This document shows, piece by piece, positions 11,801-22,000 of a stretch of 64,000 nucleotides of DNA. A program made the translations under genes and the position numbers. The stretch is from the NCBI RefSeq assembly GCF_027942865.1, contig NC_134510.1:29344163-29408162 (forward strand), given 5' to 3'. This DNA is from Odontesthes bonariensis (lineage: Eukaryota > Chordata > Actinopteri > Atheriniformes > Atherinopsidae). The first letter of the stretch is position 1. Every line of letters begins with the position of its first letter. The notes beneath the pieces were generated by a model. That model saw only the letters and a list, made by a program, of their open reading frames with translations, was not told the origin of the DNA and ran no database searches.

Positions 11801-14658
11801 CACTTCCACACACCTCAACATGCAGTTGTTCTGGAAGGTACGTACATGATTTCTTGACACCCATCACAAATTGCACAGATTGCTTTTTTTTTATAGTTCA
11901 GATGGAGTTTATGAGATCTTTCATTAAAAACTAACATTATTTTTCTTTTTACACCATCTTAGGCATCAAAACAATTCCGCGCAAACAGCCAAAATGTATC
12001 ATATGTCATCTATGTGCTAAAACCGCCACATGAAAAGGGAAAACTCTGCTCTACAAGTGAGAATTACTGCACTTTCAAGCTTTCTAGGAAAGTAAAGAGA
12101 GTACATCTGAGGGCTGTGAATGGAGCAGGGAAATCCTCACCCACTGACATTCGCATTTACCAACAGAAAGGTAACTGATATCTTTAAAAAATACATTGAG
12201 GTGTTTGGAAAATTATTCTGGTAAGATATCAACTTTTAAAAAACACTTTTTTTTTTTCTTGTGTTTGTAGCTCAAACTGCAATACTAGACGTCACAGCTG
12301 TGCCACATGACAACAGATCCCTTCTGGTCCAGTGGACCAGTGTGGTTACCTCAGGTCTAACTGGTTACGTGGTGGAATGGAGACCTTTATTAAAAACTGT
12401 CCTCTCCTACACCCAGTTTGAAAGAGCGGACGAAAACCAGTCTAGCCTAGTCATAACAGGTAAATCTCTCATACTTGTATTACAATTTTAGGAGTCCATG
12501 TGGTGCTTATTCCACCTAGCTTCCATTTTGTTTTTCAAATTAGGTCATCATTCTTTACAAGAAGAATTCAAACAATCACTTTTGAGAAAAAAAACTCCTT
12601 TTCCCGTGTACAACACGCCTGTACAAACCATGCAAAGCTTACCACCACTGATCCACTCCAACCTCTTTACTCTCATCAATAGGCAGCTTTGAGCCCTACA
12701 AGCCCTATGGGATCTCAGTATATCCTAGGTTTAAGGATGGAGTTGGCCTTCCTCAGACCGTCAATACATACTTGAGACAAAAGGGTAAGTCACCAAAGAC
12801 AAAAAGAACATGTTGAGATTCAATGGTTAGACTGCCTTTCTTTAAAAATGTAAGAAAAGCAATGGTATGAATTAGATCATGAACTGTGGAATCTCCCAGG
12901 GAACAGATTATATGTGATGAAATAATGCCCTCTTGTGGAAAGAAATGAATGATTATTTTTGTCAGTCTGTGGGACTCGAGCTATTAGCTATAGTATATAA
13001 TGTAAAATTCTGATAGCTCTTTCTCTTTAAAGCTCCATCCATGGTTCCTAAAATACAAATCAAAAAGACCTGGATGTCCCAAATTGAGCTTATCTGGGAT
13101 GAAATACCTTTAGACCAGATGAATGGAATTATGCAGAACTACAAAATCTTCTACTGGGATGATAAGGGTCATGTTAAAGGTAGGCTGAAGCCCTGATTTT
13201 TCCTGATGTATGAAAGTAATTTTCCTTACTTAGTGCTTTCCTCATTCTGCATTTTTTTTCCTCTTTCAGTCGTGACTATAGACCCAGAAGAGAGAAAGGT
13301 GACCCTGGAAAACCTCAACACTATGTCTCTGTATGAAGCTTTTATGATGGTTAGCACATCTGGCGGGAGCCTGAATGGGTCAACAATTGAATTTGAAGTT
13401 GAGCCTTTCGGTTGGTATAATATAAACATTTGGCACTGGCTGTGTGGAAAGAAGAGATAAAGAGAATATGTATTCCCATTCAGAGCTGGCAAACGATTTT
13501 CTTTTCTTTTCTCAGATGCGGTTGTTGTTGTGATGATTGTAACTGCATCTGGTGTTGGACTTTCTCTGTTGATCATTTTCACCTTCCTGACTTGTTTCTC
13601 CAAACACAAAAGGTAAAATCCTTGCTAAGCTGTCTTAAGCTATGTGATGTGAGGTCTTTTATTCTCAAGAAGTTTTCTGTTCCTCTTTCTCAAGGCTGAA
13701 GGGACGCTTTTGGCCAATTGTTCCTGATCCAGCTAACAGCAGCATCAAGAGATGGACATCACAATCACTTCAGGTGTGACAAGTCTACAGTCTACATTGC
13801 AATAACCAATAAATATGTGTCATGTGAAAGGAGGTATCCAAAATTTAGCAACCCACAGGGATTTACAAACCATACAGTGGCAATGAAGCATGCGTTTTTT
13901 TGCACTCCTGACATTTTTGTCAAATTAAAAGGTTACAACTATCTGATATAGCATATTTGTTTATCATTCAATTGGCTAAACATACTGTGACATGCACAGG
14001 TTCGGGGCTGATTTATCAATCAAAAATTGTACCAAAGGAACATAATGCAAGCTGTAATCTACAGCAGTGGCAATAAAGATTTTGACATTCCCCTTTAAAT
14101 TCACAACCAAGCATCAGGCTTATATGTTCTAATTTACTAATCGCTAATATGACTGACTTGTTTTCTTTTTTGCAGTATACCCGTCCTTCCTGGGACAATG
14201 AAGAACCAAATCCAATATACTTATCCCACCTTAGCTTCCTAGACCTCAACACCAAGCCAAGCAAAGATGTGGATGAGCTTTGGTTAAATAGTGCAGAGGA
14301 CACCAGTGATCTAGGAGAGTCAATTTGTGGTTCACCATTCATCCCTGGATATACTGGTTCAAACAGCGATTCTGTTCCTTATGCCACTGTGATCTTCTCT
14401 GGTCCATGCAACAGTCTACCTCCCAAGGACCCTCATGTCTATCTTCGCTCTGAATCCACACAGCCCCTCTTAGAAATGGAAGAATCTTTCAGTCCAAAGT
14501 GCTACCATAATATGATGACTGATGGAATGCCAAGAGACCAGTGTTTTTTTGGGCCATGCGATGATTGCGTACCTGAAAAAGGGATAGAGCTGGTCAGTGT
14601 TTGGGACGACTTTCCTTTTCTGCAAGCATTAGCCATAAATGATACTGAAGACGATTAA
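8812..14658 (+). CDS. csf3r: Granulocyte colony-stimulating factor receptor (class I cytokine receptor)
   Basis: Single-pass receptor for G-CSF that drives granulocyte production through JAK/STAT signalling. Coding exons: 8812-8878, 9072-9359, 9748-9880, 10030-10196, 10987-11156, 11312-11462, 11755-11837, 11963-12170, 12271-12459, 12683-12784, 13033-13179, 13270-13410, 13516-13612, 13695-13773, 14176-14658. All phases agree and sum to 834 residues, against 836 in human. Domain order: signal peptide (1-22), Ig-like domain (~23-118), cytokine-receptor homology module (~119-325) with WSEWS at 311-315, three fibronectin III domains (~326-615), membrane helix (~617-641), Box 1 (WPIVPDP, 654-660), and a tail with STQPLL and four or five tyrosines. 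The next gene is mrps15, as in human, which favours csf3r over other gp130-family receptors. The start is the first of two adjacent ATGs; the frame upstream belongs to the intron. The donor at 13411 (GTTGGT) is unusual. Introns are short and hold nothing notable. Confidence 0.95.
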
Positions 14659-14864
14659 AAGTACTTTGCTGATTATGAGATTCACTGGCTTGCAATGTGT
14701 TGATTTACTGGCATGGTAGTAAGTTTTAGATAGATATTAAGTTGACTAAGCAAAGCTCACAGCTCTGAATGAAAGTTGGATTTATGCTGAACTCACTTAT
14801 CGTTTTAATGATTTTGATGGCTATGCTCTCCCCTTTATCAACTTTTGTAGATACTGCATTAGAA

Positions 14865-14870
14865 AATAAA
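14865..14870 (+). terminator. Poly(A) signal of csf3r
   Basis: AATAAA about 210 bases after the csf3r stop codon, followed by a T-rich and GT-rich stretch. It gives a short 3' UTR. Confidence 0.7.
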
Positions 14871-15960
14871 CTCTTTTTATGTATTTTTGTGTCGTTGAAA
14901 TGATATTGTCGAGGGTTACATGTGAACTTTCTCCAAGAAAAATGAATTCAGTTTCATTTGTATAGTTTTATAACAGTTGTTTGGTGTAAGAGTGTATGTG
15001 AGTGTATACAAAATATACACACATTCCAAGTATACCAACTTTTGTATCCACTCCGATGCTCACTATATTAACAGTATGCTGCAAATATTTTTTTTCCATG
15101 GCTGGTAAAGGTATGGTCTGCCTTTCTTTACCCCTGACTTGGTGCTTATTGACTTCATCGGATTGATTGGTTTGGCAAGACACACAATGAATCATCTGAA
15201 ATGGGTAAGCCAATCGTAAGTGGAGTAGGGCAGAATGTGTACTCTATTGGTTTTCCTCATGCAACAATGAATTAGATTAATAGGATAGATGAAGCCAACC
15301 ACCCAAATGAAAATCAGTTGTTTAAATGACAAAAGAAAACCCGGGATGTTACAGCTAATTAGCTGTTCCAATACTCAGTTTAATAGAGAGGCTAATGGCC
15401 CACAAACTTGAAAGGTGAAAGAACAATTGTTCAGTTTTCATATGTGGATGGGCAATTAAATAAAACTAGTTCACTGAAAATGCAACATTATATAGTATCA
15501 TCCTGTAGTTTTGTGGGTCAAGCATTTATAACTGTGGGAGAACACAATTATTCAAAATCCTTAGGCCATTTAAAACCAAGAGAACATAATTAAAGGACTT
15601 TATTTGACCAGAGAAATGAAAAAAATCAGTGTAACCCAAGCTGCTATACCAATTTAATTATATAGAATAGGAAAAATATAACTGAACTTAAAAACTCATT
15701 CAAATTCATATAAATCACTTCATCATTAGATATATATGAACAAATCCTTCTTTTTCTTAAATCTTCTTTGAGTTTTTCAATGTAGCAAAGCCTGAAGGGT
15801 TGTGCTAAAACTTAAAGCCACCCAAAAATCTCCTCTCTTACATTACAGTGAATACAATTGTTTACTTATTAAGCCATGTATCATCATATCATCATTGTAT
15901 CGATGTGATCTGGGATTATTAGCGTGGCCTCGGAAAGCACCAATCCGTGCTCGGCTAGTC
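14871..15960. other. Intergenic DNA between csf3r and mrps15
   Basis: AT-rich DNA with no recognisable exon, RNA gene or repeat family. The only open frames are short and carry no protein signature. Confidence 0.5.
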
Positions 15961-15970
15961 TGGTCTAAAC

Positions 15971-15983
15971 CAAAATGGCGAAC
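15971..15983 (+). promoter_or_regulatory. YY1-like site in the mrps15 promoter
   Basis: CAAAATGGCGAAC resembles the YY1 element (AAnATGGCGGC) that lies close to the start of transcription of many ribosomal and mitochondrial genes. It is about 90-100 bases upstream of the mrps15 ATG. The site was found by eye and no transcript start is known. Confidence 0.5.
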
Positions 15984-16072
15984 CTCATGTAGGGGTCGAG
16001 TGTGATTACATGTTAGAGTTTCAGTACCTTTTAGAGAATCTATTGTCTGGCTAGTTATCTGTCCTCGGGAAC

Positions 16073-19000
16073 ATGTTCACAAACATTGGCCTGCGGGCCG
16101 TTCTGAAGTCCTCAGCCGGCGTTTTGCGTGAAAGCTCCACTCTGTGCTCCGCGGTGTCAGTGAAACCCTGGACGTGCAGCCCAGCGTTATTATCGGGACC
16201 TACTGTTAGCAGAGGTAAGTGACAGGACAATAAGGGAAGAGTAAACAATAAAACAAACAAAAAAAATTAAAAATACAGAGAAAGCTTTGCTGTTTTACGA
16301 CTGTATTCCTCTCTAACGCCCGGTTGTCCTAATTCCTAACTCCCGACAGACTCCACTAATGCTTCTTGTATTTAGCTAACGGTGTCACTGTTGTTGTAGC
16401 AACAACAATGTAGCTGCTGTGGTGAAAAGGGTGATTTACTGACATAATTATCGAAAGTAAGAATGGTAATAACTCTAATTCAGGTTATACAGGTTTGTAT
16501 TAGAGGTTTTACTTTTATATTCCTGACTGGAGTGCATTCATTCAGAGGGGCTGTCCTATATTCACTTATCTCATCAAACTGCACCACGAAAACACGATTT
16601 ATAAAACTACTAAAGTACTTTTGACTTTCCAGATAACTGTTTAATAAGGGTTTGGTAATGAGGCACCAAATGGCGTTAGCTATCGTAGTATTTTGGTCAC
16701 ATTAAAATTTTAATAGACGAGTCTAATTAAATAAACATAGACTTATTTTTCTCCCTACTCTTTCTTATTACTGCCACTTTTACTTCCAATTCATTACACC
16801 CTGGAGGCAAATATCTTATATTTTACTTCGGTACATTGATTTCATACCTTCAGTTACTGTTTACTTTGCAGATTCGTGTAATTTACAAATCAACAAAACC
16901 TTAACCCATTAATAACAGTGCAGTTGTATAGATTATGCCTCATAACAGTATATCCAGAACTGTCAAAAAGTCTGGAGCCAGCCTTCGTTTCTTGATACAT
17001 TCCCAGTAAAACTGGAAAAAAAAGGCAGCTTGTTTTTTATATTTGTGATGACATTCATTTAAACACAGTATATAAAGCAAAAACAGAGTGTGTACAATCC
17101 CAACAAGCTTGTAAGTTAGTATTTGTGATGAAAAAATGCATCTCTCAGGAGCTGGATCTATATTTGTCCCTAATTTTTTTCCTGTTTTGTAAGGACATCT
17201 CTTTCAGTCACTGTTTATCTAACTTGGATCGATTTGTAGGCCTGCCGCTTCTTCTTTTGTCCACTATTATTTCATTACAGTCTCTGTCTTTGGCATTTTT
17301 CACAGATGCGCCTGAAGAAATGCGAGCAACACGCTTCTGGTAACAAAATACCTAAAGATACAAAGTTCCCTTGAGCTCAGTTTGTTTTTCTTAAAGGGGA
17401 ACTCCGGTATTTTTTTGATGTTTACTGCTGTCTCCGGTATTTGCCTAATTTTGATTCTTCTCAACCAGTGTTGTTTTTGACAACCATCTTAGATTTAGTC
17501 TTAGTCTTAAGCCCTATTCGGACGGGACTAGTTCAATGGGGGGACGTATGGTAATATTGGTTAACCAGACGACGCCAGGGAGAAGAAATGACCTATTCAA
17601 ACGGGACAAGAAATCCCTGTAATATTCATCTAACATGGGAGGAGTTTTCTTGAATATAAAGCATTCTGCTCCAAAATTATTGTATACAAACGCAGAAGAC
17701 TTTTTTGTTTGTTTACCTGAATGATAAGTATTACTACAACGTATTGTACAGTATAACAGAACAGAAGATTTATTCATTTTTGACCTTAATGTAAAGTACT
17801 GTTCACCAAAAGTTTTGCTCAGGATACTTATTTTACCTGAATGTAAAGTATAGTTTAAAAAAAGGATTGCACAACGAAACTTAAGTGTAATTTTCTATTT
17901 TACACCTAATTGTTTCTGTCTTTAAAAGGATGTGACGATATATTCCGTACTTATTACCGAGGGTCGCATTCGCACGGGATTAGTATTACCTATGGTAGAT
18001 ACTCCGGACCGTTTCACAGGAGGTAGAATTCTCGGCAAAGTTTACCGACATACTCCGCTATCTTTACTGACATGGCGCGTTCGGACGGGACTAGATTTCC
18101 CGGTTATTATTACTTTACCCCAGGTCCCCCCATTAAACTAGTCCCGTCCGAATAGGGCTTTAGTCTTTTTGACTAAAATGCTTATTAGTTTTAGTCACAT
18201 TTTAGTCACTTCTATATGTGATAGTTTTAGTCTTGTTTTAGTCGACGAAAAGTCAAAAAGGTTTTAGTCTAGTTTTAGTCAAAAAAAAAAGAAAAAATAA
18301 GTATAGTCTACCGTGTTAAGAGAATAGTATGGTCTTAACTATCAAACAAGCAGAACAAAAATACATAGCTTATTAACTGACCCTGTACTAAAGCTTTCTG
18401 ATTTTTCATTCTGTACTGTGCGTGTGTCCCAACTTTACTGTAAGCGCACTAAACGCACAGGTCCTGGTTAGGGCTGCACAACGTCACTTGTGGCTTTTAG
18501 GCTAAAGCTAGCAGACTCTACGTATAACAGTAACTCTGTTTAACATATCAAGTTACGTGCTGACAGAACGTACACACAAAGAGATAACCACACCGTCACT
18601 GAATGTAAACATGGCTAAACATGCTGCTAAAGTAACACACACATAATGAATTGACGTTAGCGTAACAAAAGCTAACTTTAGCCTGAAGTTAGCAGCCCAT
18701 TTGCGCCAGGAGTATGTGGAAAACGTACTAATGTATTAGCTTACTATGAAATTTATCGATTATGTTAACAGCATTTGTAGCTTACCTTTGAAAAAATATC
18801 CCTATGGCGAGCCTTAAGGTGCCGCAGCAGATACTTTTTAGGTTTTAATTGACACACACAATAAGCAGAAATGTCATGCATTTTAAACGTCTGACAGATC
18901 ACCCACTAACATTTTCGTCCATTCTCGTCTCGTCAACGAAAACTCACACACGTCTCGTCATGTTTTCGTCATCAGAGAGCTATGTTTATCTCGTCACCGT

Positions 19001-22000
19001 CCCGTTATCGTCATGAAAAAAAGTGGCGTCAACAAAATGATTTCGTCATCGTCATCGTTGACGAAAACAACACTGTTCTCAACCTGCTTCAGAACGGCAA
19101 GTCATGCGCATGTCTAGAAAGGTCCTTAAAAGCACCATAAACGTCCGTTTTCAAAATAATCAACTCACCGGAGCAGTGTTGTTTTCGTCAACGATGACGA
19201 TGACGAAATCATTTCGTTGACGCCACTTTTTTTCATGACGATAACGAGACGGTGACGAGATAAACATAGCTCTCTGATGACGAAAACATGACGAGACGTG
19301 TGTGAGTTTTCGTTGACGAGACGAGAATGGACGAAAATGTTAGTGGGTGATCTGTCAGACGTTTAAAATGCATGACATTTCTGCTTATTGTGTGTGTCAA
19401 TTAAAACCTAAAAAGTATCTGCTGTTACAAATGCTGTTAACATAATCGATAAATTTCATAGTAAGCTAATACATAGTACGTTTTCCACATACTCCTGGCG
19501 CAAATGGGCTGCTAACTTCAGGCTAAAGTTAGCTTTTGTTACGCTAACGTCAATTCATTATGTGTGTGTTACTTTAGCAGCATGTTTAGCCATGTTTACA
19601 TTCAGTGACGGTGTGGTTATCTCTTTGTGTGTACGTTCTGTCAGCACGTAACTTGATATGTTAAACAGAGTTACTGTTATACGTAGAGTCTGCTAGCTTT
19701 AGCCTAAAAGCCACAAGTGACGTTGTGCAGCCCTAACCAGGACCTGTGCGTTTAGTGCGCTACAGTAAAGTTGGGACACACGCACAGTACAGAATGAAAA
19801 ATCAGAAAGCTTTAGTACAGGGTCAGTTAATAAGCTATGTATTTTTGTTCTGCTTGTTTGATAGTTAAGACCATACTATTCTCTTAACACAGTAGACTAT
19901 ACTTATTTTTTCTTTTTTTTTTTGACAAAAACTAGACTAAAACCTTTTTGACTTTTCGTCGACTAAAACTAGACTAAAACCCTTTTGACTTTTCGTCGAC
20001 TAAATCTGGACTAAAACTATCACATATAGAAGTGACTAAAATGTGACTAAAACTAATAAGCATTTTAGTCCAAAAGACTAAGACTAAGACTAAATCTAAG
20101 ATGGTTGTCAAAAACAACACTGCACCGGAGTGGTTACTGGTGTGCACTGGTAATCCATATCAAATTTCGTGGCGAAAAGTTGCTTCTGTCATGTTTTATT
20201 TGACATTTTGTACTGGATGTTCGTTGATATTACTCCGCCACCGCTAAGAAAATAGTGCGAGCATGAACGAGCTGCCAAATAAAACACGACAGAAGCAACT
20301 TTTCGCCACAAAATTTGATATGGATTACCAGTGCACACCAGTAACCACTCCGGTGAGTTGATTATTTTGAAAACGGACGTTTATTGTGCTTTTATGGACC
20401 TTTCTAGACATGCGCATGACTTGCCGTTCTGAAGCAGGTTGAGAAGAATCAAAATTAGGCAAATACCGGAGACAGCAGTAAACGTCAAAAAGCATAAGAA
20501 ACGCACAAAAAAGATCGGACACAAATACCAGACTGAAAATGAAACCGATGTCCAAAGAAAGACTTTGAAAGCCCTTTAAAAAGTATGAATCCTTGTGGTC
20601 GAAATGTCTGGTTTGTTTACTGTACCACAAATATTATGTTGGACAAGTTAAGTTAATAAAGTCCCCGTTTACTAAACAGATTAGGCTTTACGGAGCAGAT
20701 TAAAAAACAGTTTGTCACGTATGATTAAGAAAAATGATTTGATACTTTCGGACAAACTGCTAAACCACAGCCTCATGGGTAAAAAAAAGTAACTCTGTTA
20801 CTTGTACTTTTGTTCTTCATTGGCTGACGTGAAGCCTTTAAAAAGAAAGGCCGGGCTAACAGCAATCATTAAGCATTTTTATTGTGGTGTTAAATTGGAG
20901 GACTTTTTAAGCTAATTTTTTTTTCTGCATATGTGCCCTGTACTTCTTTATCTGCTAAATCTAATGCAACACCTTGCCACATTATTGTCATATCAAAACC
21001 ATGTAGTGAATTTGTACTTTCATTATTGTCTACTTGATTGTGTTACCTCAATTTCTCACTTGAGCTTCTTTTATTTCTTTTTTTTTCCTCCCACTTGCTG
21101 AAAACCACAGATGCACCAGCTCTTCATTAGCAGGTTACTCATTACCCATGAGTAACTTTACACTTCTGTCCACACACGTTGCTCAAGCAAACCAGCGAAG
21201 ATCTGCTTGATACTACTAAACACTTTCATCACTGTCTCAAGAAGAATGTACCGCGTTACCAAGTTTGTTTTTTTTTCTTAGGCCTGAGTGGATCTTAATG
21301 TTTGTTGTATTTGTGGCTTGAAATCTCATAAAGAGAGGAAATGAGTGTTTTGAGGAAATTACCTCATTTGCTATTTTGTTGATATTGAAAACCACTTTCC
21401 TCTCACCATCTGATATGCGCCTGATTGTGTTTTATCTGAGGGATACAGGACAGCCGTGTTGCATTAATGATCCTGGCTGTTCTCTGAAAATCACTAAATT
21501 AGTCACGCAGTTTGAAGTCGTCAGCTGCGTTATCGTGCTTCATGATTCTGTCCGGGGAAAAGAAATGCTTCTGCCTTAAGTGGAAACGTTTTTGGTGTCG
21601 GATTCAGTCTGAAGACACCATTTCTGAAATTGTGACGCAGACAGTGTCTGCCCAACAATAAGCATTTTCATTGTTGGTTTCAGCAGAAAATGACTCGTTT
21701 GGAAAATAATTGCCCGCGTGTGACTATTAGTGTGTAAGATTTACTCTGTTTTTAGAGACGAGGGTTATCATCAGACAGCTCTATTGATCCTTAAAGATAA
21801 AGTTACAGGGAGGAGAGTTTTGGATTATTTGAGGACAGAGTGTCCTATAAGGTGGCTTTACTGATATTACTATTCTCATGTCATTTTCCATCTCACAGCC
21901 ACAGAAAGTATTTTCTTCACACTACGTTTTTGGATTTCCATGGTATATATTTTGTGCTAATTTTTATTTTGTTGTACATGATATTAACCAAAAACACCAT

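Larger units (their letters stand above)
17466..19075 (-). mobile_element. hAT-type non-autonomous transposon, copy 1
   Basis: The ends are CAGTGTTGTTTT and AAAACAACACTG, flanked by the 8-bp duplication TTCTCAAC (17458-17465 and 19076-19083), as expected of a hAT element. About 957 bases belong to this element; the rest is a later insertion. Near the left end there are repeated 'ttttagtc' units, and near the right end repeated 'cgtcat' units. A possible zinc-finger exon remnant lies on the minus strand at 18786-18881. Confidence 0.85.
17408..20496. mobile_element. Palindromic fold-back element carrying nested insertions
   Basis: The left arm survives as 17408-17465, 19084-19173 and 20131-~20202. 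The right arm, its reverse complement, is ~20276-20496. The loop between them is about 70 bases (20203-20275). With the inserts removed, the arms are about 215 bases each and near-identical, for example GGTTACTGGTGTGCACTGG against its complement near 20325-20345. The arms stop matching just outside 17408 and 20496, and no target-site duplication was recognised there. The element could be a fold-back or MITE-type DNA transposon, or an inverted duplication. It lies wholly within mrps15 intron 1. Confidence 0.75.

Noticed and set aside
13226-13609. 127-codon antisense frame across csf3r exons 12-13
   Set aside because: It lies opposite coding exons and introns of csf3r, runs across splice sites and shows no protein signature.
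17932-18141. Open frame inside the Harbinger-like element
   Set aside because: It is made of internal copies of the terminal repeat, with no transposase motif.
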